From positions 2,976,001-3,040,000 of the forward strand of contig NZ_JAIHLP010000002.1 in NCBI RefSeq assembly GCF_020009625.1: a DNA stretch of 64,000 bases, given 5' to 3'. The stretch comes from Leifsonia poae (GTDB taxonomy: Bacteria; Actinomycetota; Actinomycetes; Actinomycetales; Microbacteriaceae). The notes below the pieces were generated by a model, which ran no database searches, had not been told where the DNA came from, and was given only the letters and a program-made list of their open reading frames with translations. The position numbers and the translations under genes were made by a program. Below, piece by piece: positions 36,033 through 44,072 of this stretch. How positions within the stretch are numbered: position 1 is the stretch's first letter; every line of letters begins with the position of its first letter.

Positions 36033-37505
36033 TCAGATGGTGCGGAGGGCTGCGTAGAGGTCGGCGCGGGCAGCGAAGGTGGAGAGGTCGCGGGTGAGGA
36101 GACGTTCGGCCTCGGTGACCCGGGCGCGGAGGGTGTGACGGTGGATGCCCAGCTCTCGGGCGGCCACATCGTAGACGCCGTTGTGGTCCAGCCAGACCCG
36201 CAGCGCGGCGGGGAGGGTCGGGTCGGCGGCGAACAGCGGGGCCACGGTCGCGGCGGCGACCGCCCGGGCGTCGCCGGACTGCAGCAGGTCGAGCATTCCG
36301 GCCGAGGCCAGATCATCGAACGCCCGCACAGGGGCGTCGCCGGTGGCACGTTCTCGGGCAGCTGACGCCTGCCCGACACCGGTCGGGAGCTCCGGCAGCA
36401 GCACGGGGGCGGAGACGCCGCCGCGCAGGTCGAACCGGGCGGCGAGGTCGGCGAGCGGCACTGTGTCGGAAGGGGGCGCATCCACCGGCAGAAGGAAGGC
36501 GATGGTGTCGCCGTCGCGAGCGAAGAAGGGGGCCGGGGTCAGCTCCAGCCGCTCCACGGCGGCCTCGACGGCAGAGCCGGTGAGGAGTGCGATGCGCACC
36601 GGGCCGCTGGGAAGCGGGCCGAACAGGGGCTCCGCGATGTCGGCGGCGAGCTCTCTGTCGCCGCCGCGAAGGGCGCGCCAGACGGCGGTGCGCAGGCGGG
36701 CGCGCGCCGCATCCGTCGCCCGGCTCTGCTCCAGCGCGAGACCGCCGAGCGCGACGACGCCCGTGACCACCTGTTGGGCGGCCTGGTCGAGGTCGTCCAC
36801 ACCGCCGACCGCGAGCACACCGCGCAGGCGCCCAGCGGCGCCGAGGGTCTGCAGAGCGAACGGCCGACCGGAGAGGACGACCGTGCTCCCGGCGCGTCGG
36901 CGGGCTCGCAGGAGCGGCTCGGCCGCGGCGGCGAGGTCGTCGCGGGCCGCGCCGTCGAGCGCGTGATCCGGGAAGACCCGATCGACCGCGCCGGAGGTGG
37001 CGACCAGGGCGACGGGATGCCCGAGCTGACGGGCGAGTTCGGCGAGAACCGCGCCGAGCGCATCCGGACGCAGCGCGGCCAGGGAGATGGCGCGCGAGGC
37101 GCGCAAGGCCCAGGTGCTGCGAGCGTAGGCGTCGGCGGCGGCCCGGTCGGCCACGAACCGGGCGATGGCGATGAACGGGGTGCGGTACGGCACTTCGAAC
37201 AGCGGCAGCCCGTGGCGTATGCACGCGTCGACGAGAGCATCCGGCGTTCCATCGCGCACCACTTCGGTGCCGAAACCGAGGCCGGCGATCCCGTGGGCCA
37301 CGAGGCGGGAGACATAGGGGTCGACCTCGTCTGGGGTGCCCGTGATGAGGAGGACTTGGCCGTCGCTGAGGAAAGGGGTCGGGTCGGGCAGCTCGGAGCT
37401 GTGCACCCAGGGGATCGCCCGGTCGAGGGCGTCGGCCGTGGTGGGGGTGAGCAGCCGCAGGGCGAGCTCCGGGCGGGCGAGCAACTGCGCGAGGGTGGTG
37501 GGCAC
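36033..37505 (-). CDS. PucR-family transcriptional regulator
   Basis: 490 residues. The N-terminal PucR domain (about 1-130: PWVHSSELPDPTPFLSDGQVLLITG) is followed by a GGDEF-like/central region and a C-terminal helix-turn-helix of the PucR type (LRVWLDHNGVYDVAARELGIHRHTLRARVTEAERLL). These proteins often control amine, GABA or purine catabolism; the divergent gabT-gabD pair is the obvious target. GTG 37505 has GGAG 6 nt upstream. Much longer reading upstream is antisense to gabT and is rejected. Confidence 0.9.
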   Translation of the reverse strand: MPTTLAQLLARPELALRLLTPTTADALDRAIPWVHSSELPDPTPFLSDGQVLLITGTPDEVDPYVSRLVAHGIAGLGFGTEVVRDGTPDALVDACIRHGLPLFEVPYRTPFIAIARFVADRAAADAYARSTWALRASRAISLAALRPDALGAVLAELARQLGHPVALVATSGAVDRVFPDHALDGAARDDLAAAAEPLLRARRRAGSTVVLSGRPFALQTLGAAGRLRGVLAVGGVDDLDQAAQQVVTGVVALGGLALEQSRATDAARARLRTAVWRALRGGDRELAADIAEPLFGPLPSGPVRIALLTGSAVEAAVERLELTPAPFFARDGDTIAFLLPVDAPPSDTVPLADLAARFDLRGGVSAPVLLPELPTGVGQASAARERATGDAPVRAFDDLASAGMLDLLQSGDARAVAAATVAPLFAADPTLPAALRVWLDHNGVYDVAARELGIHRHTLRARVTEAERLLTRDLSTFAARADLYAALRTI

Positions 37506-37519
37506 GCGGACTCCGATCG

Positions 37520-37563
37520 GACAGTCTGTCGAGTGATGCCACCTCGATTGTACGGTCTGTCGA
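37520..37563. promoter_or_regulatory. Paired operator between pucR and gabT
   Basis: GACAGTCTGTC (37520-37530) is a perfect palindrome. The related ACGGTCTGTCGA recurs at 37552-37563, exactly 31 bp from ACAGTCTGTCGA (37521-37532), three helical turns apart, placing two dimers on one face. Confidence 0.65.
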
Positions 37564-37586
37564 AGCGCGAGACGGGGCGGGATCCC

Positions 37587-37592
37587 TACGAT
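37587..37592 (+). promoter_or_regulatory. -10 element of gabT
   Basis: TACGAT ends 6 nt before ATG 37599 and no Shine-Dalgarno is present; leaderless transcript likely. Confidence 0.5.
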
Positions 37593-37598
37593 TCCCCC

Positions 37599-38954
37599 AT
37601 GACCCTCGTCCACACCACCACCGTCACCGGTGGGCCCGCCCTCCCGCAGGAGCGCCGGCTCGTCACCGCCATCCCCGGCCCCGAATCGCGCAAGCGGATG
37701 GAACGCAAATCCCAGGCCGTTGCCGCGGGCGTCGGCACCACCATCCCCGTCTTCACGGTCGCGGCCGGCGGCGGTGTGCTCGTCGACGTCGACGGCAACT
37801 CGCTCATCGACTTCGGTTCCGGCATCGCCGTGACCGGTGTGGGCAACTCCGCACCGCGCGTCGTCGAAGCCGTGCAGGCCCAGCTCGCCCAGTTCACGCA
37901 CACATGCTTCACGGTGGCGCCCTACGACTCCTACGTCGAGGTGGCCGAAGCGCTCAACCGACTCACCCCCGGCGACCACGCCAAGCGCAGTGCCCTGTTC
38001 AACTCCGGTGCGGAGGCGGTGGAGAACGCCGTGAAGATCGCCCGTCACTACACCGGCAAGCAGGCCGTCGTGGCGTTCGACCACGCCTACCACGGCCGCA
38101 CCAACCTCACCATGGGGCTCACGGCCAAGAACCAGCCGTACAAGAACGGCTTCGGGCCCTTCGCCCCCGAGATCTACCGGGCGCCCCTCTCGTACCCGCT
38201 GCGCGACGGCGGCCTCAGCGGCGCCGACGCAGCGGCCCGCGCCATCCTGCAGATCGAGAAGCAGATCGGCGCCGCCAACCTCGCCGCGATCATCATCGAG
38301 CCGATCCTGGGCGAGGGCGGCTTCATCGTCCCCGCCGACGGCTTCCTCCCGGCGCTCGCCGACTGGGCGGCCGCCAACGGCGTCGTCTTCATCGCCGACG
38401 AGGTGCAGACCGGCTTCGCCCGCACCGGAACGATGTTCGCTTCCGAGCAGTTCGGCATCGTACCCGACCTGATCGTCACCGCCAAAGGCATCGCGGGCGG
38501 GCTGCCGCTCTCGGCGGTCACCGGGCGGGCCGAGATCATGGACGCTCCCCAGATCGGCGGACTCGGCGGAACCTACGGCGGCAACCCGCTCGCCTGCGTC
38601 GCCGCCCTCGCCGCGATCGAGACCTACGAGACCGAGAACCTGGCCGAGCGCGCCCGTGCGATCGGCGCCATCCTGTTCGAGAAGCTGGGCGCCATCGTCG
38701 CGGCCGACTCCCGCGTCGCCGAAGTGCGTGGCCGGGGCGCGATGGTCGCGATCGAACTCGTCGACCCGGTGACCGGCGAACCGGATGCGGCTCTCACCGG
38801 CACGGTCGCCGCCGCCGCCCACGCTGCCGGCGTCGTGCTGCTCACCTGTGGCACCTACGGCAATGTGATCCGCTTCCTGCCGCCGCTGAGCATCCCGGAC
38901 CACCTGCTCGTCGAAGGCCTCGAGGTCGTGGCGGAAGCGCTGGTGAACGCATGA
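37599..38954 (+). CDS. gabT: 4-aminobutyrate aminotransferase
   Basis: 451 residues, class III PLP aminotransferase. NSGAEAVENAVKIAR (phosphate site), DHAYHGRTNLTMGLT, ADEVQTGFARTG (Asp to the pyridine N) and the Schiff-base Lys in VTAKGIAGGLPLSAVTGR are all present. GGTYGGNPLAC follows. It moves the amino group of GABA to 2-oxoglutarate, giving succinate semialdehyde. Its stop overlaps the next ATG (ATGA), so GabT and GabD are translated together. Confidence 0.93.
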   Translation: MTLVHTTTVTGGPALPQERRLVTAIPGPESRKRMERKSQAVAAGVGTTIPVFTVAAGGGVLVDVDGNSLIDFGSGIAVTGVGNSAPRVVEAVQAQLAQFTHTCFTVAPYDSYVEVAEALNRLTPGDHAKRSALFNSGAEAVENAVKIARHYTGKQAVVAFDHAYHGRTNLTMGLTAKNQPYKNGFGPFAPEIYRAPLSYPLRDGGLSGADAAARAILQIEKQIGAANLAAIIIEPILGEGGFIVPADGFLPALADWAAANGVVFIADEVQTGFARTGTMFASEQFGIVPDLIVTAKGIAGGLPLSAVTGRAEIMDAPQIGGLGGTYGGNPLACVAALAAIETYETENLAERARAIGAILFEKLGAIVAADSRVAEVRGRGAMVAIELVDPVTGEPDAALTGTVAAAAHAAGVVLLTCGTYGNVIRFLPPLSIPDHLLVEGLEVVAEALVNA

Positions 38955-40459
38955 GCACCACGGAGACCACCGACACCACCGCCACCACCGTTCCCGCGCC
39001 GGCCGAGCGTGAGACCGAACTGCTCTCCCGAGTGCCCGACGGCCTGTACATCGGCGGTCGTTGGGAAGCCGGAGTCCGCGACCCCATCGAGGTTCTGGAC
39101 CCGGCGACCGGCCGCGTGATCAAGCGCATCGCCAACGCGCGCCCGGAGGACGGCATCCGTGCTCTGGACGCGGCCGCCGAGGCAGCGGGGGCGTGGGCGG
39201 CGACCCCGCCCCGCACCCGCGCCGAGATCCTGCGCACGGCGTTCGACCTGCTCCAGGAGCGCCGCGACGACTTCGCGCTGCTGATGACCCTGGAGATGGG
39301 CAAGCCGCTGGCCGAAGCCAACGGCGAGGTGACCTACGGCGGCGAGTTCCTGCGGTGGTTCAGCGAAGAGGCCGTGCGCATCGCCGGCCGCTACGGCTCG
39401 AACCCCGAAGGCACCGGCACCATGGTCGTCTCGCAGCGTCCGGTTGGCCCGAGCTTCTTCATCACGCCGTGGAACTTCCCGCTGGCGATGGCGACCCGCA
39501 AGATCGCCCCCGCGCTCGCCGCCGGCTGCACGGTCGTCGTCAAGCCGGCCGAGCTGACCCCGCTCACGACGCTGCTGTTCGCCCAGCTGCTCGCCGACGC
39601 CGGCGTGCCGGCCGGCGTGGTCAACGTCATCCCGACGTCGACCTCGGGCGCCGTCTCGGCCCCGATCATCGCCGACCCTCGGCTGCGCAAGCTCTCGTTC
39701 ACCGGGTCGACGCCGGTCGGCCGGGCACTGCTCGCGCAGGCCGGGCAGAATGTGCTCCGCACGTCGATGGAGTTGGGCGGCAATGCCCCGTTCGTCGTCT
39801 TCGACGACGCCGACCTCGACAAGGCGGTCGACGGGGCGATGCTCGCCAAGTTCCGCAATATGGGTCAGGCCTGCACGGCAGCCAACCGCTTCATCGTGCA
39901 CGAGTCGGTCGCCGAGGAGTTCGCCGCGCGGGTGACCGAACGCGTGAACGCTCTGCGCATCGGTCGCGGCACCGAAGAGGGCGTCACCCTCGGCCCGCTC
40001 ATCGACGACCGCGCGGTCGCCTCGATGACAGCGCTCGTCGAGGATGCGGTCGCCCGCGGCGCGCGCGTGCTCACCGGCGGCTCCGCCCCCGACGGCGACG
40101 GCTTCTTCTTCGAGCCGACGGTCATCGCGGATATCCGACCCGGGAGCACCATCCTGAGCGAAGAGATCTTCGGCCCGATCCTGGCGATCACGACGTTCGC
40201 CACCGAGGAGGAGGCCGTCACCCGAGCGAACGAGAGCGAGTACGGGCTCGTCGGCTATGTGTTCACCGCCGACCTCGCACGAGGCCAGCGCATGATCGAC
40301 CGGATCGACACCGGGATGATGGGGCTCAACACCGGCCTCGTCTCCAACGCGGCCGCTCCGTTCGGCGGGGTCAAGCAGTCCGGCCTCGGCCGGGAGGGCG
40401 GCGCCGAAGGGATCCACGAGTACCTCAGCACGAAGTACACGCTGATCCCTGTCGGCTAG
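38951..40459 (+). CDS. gabD: Succinate-semialdehyde dehydrogenase
   Basis: 502 residues of the aldehyde dehydrogenase superfamily. FITPWNFPLAMATRKIAPALAAGCTVVVKPAELTPL (cofactor site), catalytic Glu in SMELGGNAPF, catalytic Cys in MGQACTAANRF, and EEIFGPI match the GabD branch. The product, succinate, enters the TCA cycle. It may also accept 4-aminobutanal from the putrescine oxidase, since no separate aminobutanal dehydrogenase is in the window (inference). Thr-rich N-terminus of ~30 residues precedes the domain. Confidence 0.92.
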   Translation: MSTTETTDTTATTVPAPAERETELLSRVPDGLYIGGRWEAGVRDPIEVLDPATGRVIKRIANARPEDGIRALDAAAEAAGAWAATPPRTRAEILRTAFDLLQERRDDFALLMTLEMGKPLAEANGEVTYGGEFLRWFSEEAVRIAGRYGSNPEGTGTMVVSQRPVGPSFFITPWNFPLAMATRKIAPALAAGCTVVVKPAELTPLTTLLFAQLLADAGVPAGVVNVIPTSTSGAVSAPIIADPRLRKLSFTGSTPVGRALLAQAGQNVLRTSMELGGNAPFVVFDDADLDKAVDGAMLAKFRNMGQACTAANRFIVHESVAEEFAARVTERVNALRIGRGTEEGVTLGPLIDDRAVASMTALVEDAVARGARVLTGGSAPDGDGFFFEPTVIADIRPGSTILSEEIFGPILAITTFATEEEAVTRANESEYGLVGYVFTADLARGQRMIDRIDTGMMGLNTGLVSNAAAPFGGVKQSGLGREGGAEGIHEYLSTKYTLIPVG

Positions 40460-40522
40460 GGCACTGCGGCAGCGCCCGCGATCCTCCCCGCCCCTGCTTT
40501 CACGCCTCCACGCCGTCCCGCA

Positions 40523-40614
40523 CCTGTTCTCAGGAGGATGGCGTCGCCGGCGACCGCCGGCTCCTGAATTCAGGAGCCGGCGGTCGCGGTTGGTTGGTTT
40601 GGCCTGAATTCAGG
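40523..40614. repeat. Three 12-bp palindromes spaced exactly 40 bp
   Basis: CCTGTTCTCAGG (40523-40534), CCTGAATTCAGG (40563-40574) and CCTGAATTCAGG (40603-40614). The latter two are perfect palindromes; start-to-start spacing is exactly 40 bp twice. They lie between gabD and the next gene. Confidence 0.8.
40550..40600. terminator. 38-bp perfect palindrome, likely terminator of gabTD
   Basis: Positions 40550-40568 are exactly complementary to 40569-40587 (19-bp arms, centre GAATTC), followed by GGTTGGTTGGTTTGG. It could form a long hairpin in RNA. The central 12 bp is the middle member of the 40-bp array, so a protein-binding role is also possible. Confidence 0.6.
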
Positions 40615-40656
40615 TGCTGGGGTGGGCAGTCCGCCGTGGTGCAGGGCGGCCCGGAA

Positions 40657-40662
40657 TAGGCT
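40657..40662 (+). promoter_or_regulatory. -10 element of the Gly-X-Y mini-gene
   Basis: TAGGCT ends 6 nt before ATG 40669; leaderless or near-leaderless transcript. Confidence 0.5.
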
Positions 40663-40668
40663 GGGAGC

Positions 40669-40815
40669 ATGGCAGAGACGATCGAGGTGACGGTCGTGCG
40701 CGTGCTCGCGGATGAGCGCGGCGAGCGCGGCGAGCACGGCGAGCGCGGCGAGCACGGCGAGCGCGGCGAGCACGGCGAGCGCGATGAGCGCAGCGAGGCG
40801 GCGGTGGCGCTGTGA
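40669..40815 (+). CDS. Mini-protein with Gly-Glu-Arg/His triplet repeats
   Basis: 48 residues: MAETIEVTVVRVLADE, then seven Gly-Glu-(Arg or His) triplets, then DERSEAAVAL. It is almost entirely charged and has the Gly-X-Y periodicity of collagen but no Pro. Its TGA overlaps the GTG of the next gene (GTGA), so it is translationally coupled to the lyase. No homologue known to me. Being a real gene is supported by the promoter and coupling; the repeat could also be a translation-tuning leader. Confidence 0.55.
   Translation: MAETIEVTVVRVLADERGERGEHGERGEHGERGEHGERDERSEAAVAL
40714..40794. repeat. Nine 9-bp tandem units inside the mini-gene
   Basis: Units of GAGCGCGGC and GAGCACGGC, mostly alternating; the last two are degenerate (GAGCGCGAT, GAGCGCAGC). 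The 9-bp period keeps the frame, so copy-number change would lengthen or shorten the protein by three residues per unit. Confidence 0.85.
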
Positions 40816-41738
40816 GCGCGCGGACGTTCGTCGAGCATCCCGTCGGCGAGGCGGGCGAGGGGCCGTACGCGGTGGCCGTCACCCGAGACGGGGCGCTGTG
40901 GTTCACCCTCGTGCACGGTGGCCGGGTCGGCCGGCGTGGCCCGGACGGCTCGCTCGCCTATCTCTCGCTGGGGGAGGGGTCGCAACCGTCGCTGCTGGCG
41001 GCCGCGACCGACAGCACCGTGTGGGTGACCGACACGACCGGCAACCGGCTCGTGCACCTCGGTGTGGAGCGGGGTGGGGTCGTGCTCGTGGGCGCCGTCG
41101 CGGTGCCGACGCCGGGCGCGCAGCCGTTCGGCGTGGTCTCGCTCGACGATGGCACGGCCTGGTTCACCGAACTGGGAGCGGATGCGCTCGGCCGCATCGA
41201 CATCCTGGGTCGCGTCGAGGAGTTCCCCGTCGGCCGCGACGGCGCGGTCGTGTCGATGATCGCGGCGTCGGGCGACAGCCTGTGGTTCACGATGAACGGG
41301 GGCAATGCCGTCGGCCATGTGCGGGGAGGGGATGCGGCGATCGCGTTCACCGAGCTGCCGCGCATCCCGTCCGGTCCGGTCGGTATCGCCGTGGCCGAGA
41401 ACGGCGCCGTCTGGGTGGCGGAGATTCTGGCGGATACGCTCGGCCGCATTGCCCGGAACGGCACCCTCACCGAGTTCCCCCTGCCCGCGGGGGCGAAGCC
41501 GCACGCCGTGGCGGCAGACCCGCGCGGTGGTGTCTGGGTCTCGCTCTGGGGCACGGGTCAGCTCGCGCACACGACCGACGACGGCGAGCTCTCGTTCTTC
41601 GACTTGCCGACGGCCGAGAGCGAACCGCACGGACTCGTCGTCGGCGACGACGGCGCCGTCTGGACCGCCCTCGAGTCCGGCGCCCTGGCCGCCCTCCTCC
41701 CCGAACCCTCGCCGGAGTCGGTCGGCATTCGGGCCTGA
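40812..41738 (+). CDS. Virginiamycin B lyase-like (streptogramin lyase family) protein
   Basis: 308 residues forming a seven-bladed propeller of repeated xGxxW(F/V) blades (GALWFTLVHGG, STVWVTDTTGN, GTAWFTELGAD, DSLWFTMNGGN, GAVWVAEILAD, GGVWVSLWGTG, GAVWTALESG). The His-containing blades KPHAVAADP and SEPHGLVVGDDG correspond to the active-site region of Vgb, which linearises type B streptogramins. Many chromosomal members have other, unknown roles. Start GTG 40812 overlaps the preceding stop. No signal peptide. Confidence 0.8.
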   Translation: MSARTFVEHPVGEAGEGPYAVAVTRDGALWFTLVHGGRVGRRGPDGSLAYLSLGEGSQPSLLAAATDSTVWVTDTTGNRLVHLGVERGGVVLVGAVAVPTPGAQPFGVVSLDDGTAWFTELGADALGRIDILGRVEEFPVGRDGAVVSMIAASGDSLWFTMNGGNAVGHVRGGDAAIAFTELPRIPSGPVGIAVAENGAVWVAEILADTLGRIARNGTLTEFPLPAGAKPHAVAADPRGGVWVSLWGTGQLAHTTDDGELSFFDLPTAESEPHGLVVGDDGAVWTALESGALAALLPEPSPESVGIRA

Positions 41739-41857
41739 GGAACACCGATCCGATCGAAGACGTGCCCATCGGTGGCGCGGGCTTCCGCCTCGGAAGTTCT
41801 TCATCTGCTCCTTACCCCGTCTGCCCCACACTCCGTTGAGGGGGCGGGGATGTGGGC

Positions 41858-41886
41858 TTGACGTGTTCAGGGTTATCTTTTATGGT
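41858..41886 (+). promoter_or_regulatory. Promoter of the ROK/alpha-glucoside operon
   Basis: TTGACG (41858-41863), exactly 17 bp, TATGGT (41881-41886). This is the best sigma-70-type promoter in the window. Confidence 0.8.
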
Positions 41887-41888
41887 TT

Positions 41889-41906
41889 ATTTAGTTCTGA
41901 ACAAAG
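41889..41906. promoter_or_regulatory. ROK operator at the transcription start
   Basis: GTTC-T-GAAC (41894-41902) flanked by TTTA and AAAG resembles the XylR/NagC-type ROK operators. It lies directly downstream of the -10, so binding would block initiation. Confidence 0.55.
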
Positions 41907-41913
41907 GGATGCA

Positions 41914-43128
41914 ATGGCGCTCACGTCAACCTCACGCACCGATGTCAATCGCACCGCGATTCTGGCGCACCTCGGTGGCCAAGGCCCGGCCTCACGAGCC
42001 GATCTGGCACGGATGCTCGGCGTCTCGCCGGCCCTTGTCACCCAGCTGACCCGCGACCTCCTCGCCGAGGGCCTCATCGAAGAGCTGGAGCACTCCACCA
42101 CCCAGAGCGGTGGCCGCCCGGCCCGGATGCTCGGCGTGGTCTCACGCACCGCCCGCGCCATCGGCGTCAAGGTCGTGGCCGACCACGTGGCCTTCGTGGA
42201 GGTGGGCATCGACGGGGAGGTGCTCCGTTCCGCCACTGAACCGTTCGACGCACTGTCGCCGCTCGCGACGTCGGCGCTCATCGAGCTGGCCCGGGGGTTC
42301 ATCGAGGCGGGCGACGGCGCCCGTCTGCTCGGCATCGGCGTCGGCATCCCCGGAACCGTCGATGAGCAGGGGATCGGCGTGGTCGACTCGACGCAACTGC
42401 GGTGGAACCAGGTGCCGCTCGGCGCCTCGCTGCGTCGGGCGCTCGACCTGCCCGTCGTCGTCGAGAACAACGTGAACGCTCTGAGCGTGGCCGAACGCCT
42501 CTTCGGGCAGGGCCGCAGCTGCACCGACTTCCTCGTCGTCACCATCGGAACCGGCGTCGGGGCCGGCATCGTGTCGGGCGGCTCCATCCTGCGAGGCCGT
42601 GCGGGGGGTGCCGGCGATGTCGGGCACATCCCTGTCGGCGAAGACGGACCGCTGTGCCAGTGCGGAAACCACGGATGCCTCGAGGCCTACGTGGGAGAGA
42701 GTGCCCTGATCGCGTCAGCGGTCGACCGGGGAGTCGTCGCGCCAGGGTCCGGAATCGGCGATGTGCGAGCGGCCGCGAGCGCCGGCGACGAGAGGGCGAA
42801 GATCATCTTCGCCGAGGCGGGGCGACTGCTCGGCCGAACGCTGGCCGGCGTCGTCAATGTGCTCGACCCCGAACTCGTGGTCGTGCTCGGGGAAGGCGTC
42901 GAAGCCTGGGAGCACTGGTCGCCGTCGTTCGAGCCCGCGCTGCGCGCCGCCCTCGTTCCCGGCAAGCGCGGCGTCGAGGTGGCCGTGGAGACCTGGCAGG
43001 ACGACCGCTGGGCGCAGGGTGCGGCAGCGCTCGTACTCGCCACCCCGTTCGACTCCGACGGCGTGGCCGGGGAGCAGGGACGCCTGATGCGGGAGCGTCT
43101 CGTGTCGAGCGCGGGGGTGCGGTCGTGA
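41914..43128 (+). CDS. ROK-family transcriptional repressor
   Basis: 404 residues. N-terminal winged helix (RTAILAHLGGQGPASRADLARMLGVSPALVTQLTRDLL) and C-terminal ROK fold: GIGVGIPGTVD, VENNVNALSVAERLFGQG, VTIGTGVGAGIV, and the zinc motif GHIPVGEDGPLCQCGNHGCLEAYVG. It presumably senses the imported sugar and represses this operon. AAAGGG precedes ATG 41914. Its stop overlaps the permease GTG (GTGA). Confidence 0.93.
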   Translation: MALTSTSRTDVNRTAILAHLGGQGPASRADLARMLGVSPALVTQLTRDLLAEGLIEELEHSTTQSGGRPARMLGVVSRTARAIGVKVVADHVAFVEVGIDGEVLRSATEPFDALSPLATSALIELARGFIEAGDGARLLGIGVGIPGTVDEQGIGVVDSTQLRWNQVPLGASLRRALDLPVVVENNVNALSVAERLFGQGRSCTDFLVVTIGTGVGAGIVSGGSILRGRAGGAGDVGHIPVGEDGPLCQCGNHGCLEAYVGESALIASAVDRGVVAPGSGIGDVRAAASAGDERAKIIFAEAGRLLGRTLAGVVNVLDPELVVVLGEGVEAWEHWSPSFEPALRAALVPGKRGVEVAVETWQDDRWAQGAAALVLATPFDSDGVAGEQGRLMRERLVSSAGVRS

Positions 43129-44072
43129 CGATCTCCGGCGCGCGGCCGGCGGCCACCACGGTCGGCGCTTCCGCCCGCCCCGCGCGGCGCAAGTCGCGCA
43201 GGCAGCGACTCGGCTACCTCCTCATCGTGGCGGTCTTCCTGCTGCCGAGCCTCATCCCGTTGCTCGCGTTCACGATCGGGCCGATGATCGCGGCGGCCTG
43301 GACGAGCTTCCACTCCTGGAATCTCATCGGCCCGATGAAATGGGTCGGGTTCGACAACTATGCGAACCTGCTGACCGATCCGGGAACGCAGCAGGCGTTC
43401 CTGCACACGCTCTACTACATCGTCGGCTATCTTCCGCTCGTCTACTTCGGGGGCCTGGCGCTGGCGCTCGCGCTGAACAGCAGGATCAAAGGGCGCGCGT
43501 TCCTGCGCGGGGTGTACTTCCTCCCCGTCGTCACCAGCTGGGTCGTCGTCGCGCTGGTCTGGCGCTGGCTGCTGAACCCGAGCGTCGGAATCGTCAATTG
43601 GGCGTTGTCGCTCGTCGGGATCACCGGCCCCGGCTGGTGGACCGACCCGGCCTGGTCGATGCCCTCGATCATCCTCGCCTCGGCCTGGAAAGACCTCGGC
43701 TTCGTCATGGTGATCCTGCTCGCGGGCCTGCAGACGATCAACCCCGACCTCTATGAGGCGGCCGAGATCGATGGCGCCGGGTGGTGGCGCCGGCTTCGCA
43801 GCATCACCCTCCCGATGCTCTCTCCCTCCACATTCTTCGTGATCGTCCTCTCGCTGATCAACGGGTTCCAGGTGTTCGACCAGGTCTACGTGATGACGGC
43901 GGGAGGCCCGAACAACTCGAGCAGAGTTGTGGTGCAGGAGGTCTACGACCTGACCTTCCGCTACGGGCAGGCGGGCATGGCCTCGGCTCTCTCCTGGCTG
44001 CTGTTCCTCGTGATCCTCCTCGTGACTCTCATCCAGTTCCTCGGGCAGAAGAAGTGGGTGAACTATGCGTAA
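43125..44072 (+). CDS. Sugar ABC transporter permease (MalF-like)
   Basis: 315 residues with a basic, Ala-rich cytoplasmic N-terminus and six TM helices. The EAA loop is NPDLYEAAEIDGAGWWRRLRSITLPMLSPS. CUT1 family. Starts at GTG 43125 inside the ROK stop and ends 8 bp inside the next gene. Confidence 0.93.
   Translation: MTISGARPAATTVGASARPARRKSRRQRLGYLLIVAVFLLPSLIPLLAFTIGPMIAAAWTSFHSWNLIGPMKWVGFDNYANLLTDPGTQQAFLHTLYYIVGYLPLVYFGGLALALALNSRIKGRAFLRGVYFLPVVTSWVVVALVWRWLLNPSVGIVNWALSLVGITGPGWWTDPAWSMPSIILASAWKDLGFVMVILLAGLQTINPDLYEAAEIDGAGWWRRLRSITLPMLSPSTFFVIVLSLINGFQVFDQVYVMTAGGPNNSSRVVVQEVYDLTFRYGQAGMASALSWLLFLVILLVTLIQFLGQKKWVNYA

Noticed and set aside
36774..37598. N-terminal extension of the GABA aminotransferase
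   Set aside because: It runs antisense through the PucR gene and has no family features; ATG 37599 has the -10 element and the normal N-terminus.
36033..38903. A 956-residue minus-strand open frame
   Set aside because: Only the part up to 37505 is PucR. The rest is antisense to gabT, charged and repetitive, a mirror of high-GC codon bias.
37904..38950. N-terminal extension of the succinate-semialdehyde dehydrogenase
   Set aside because: It overlaps gabT in another frame and is Arg-rich. The ATGA overlap fixes the start at 38951.
40523..40614. CRISPR-like array
   Set aside because: Regular 40-bp spacing, but only three 12-bp palindromic units and no cas genes; not a CRISPR.
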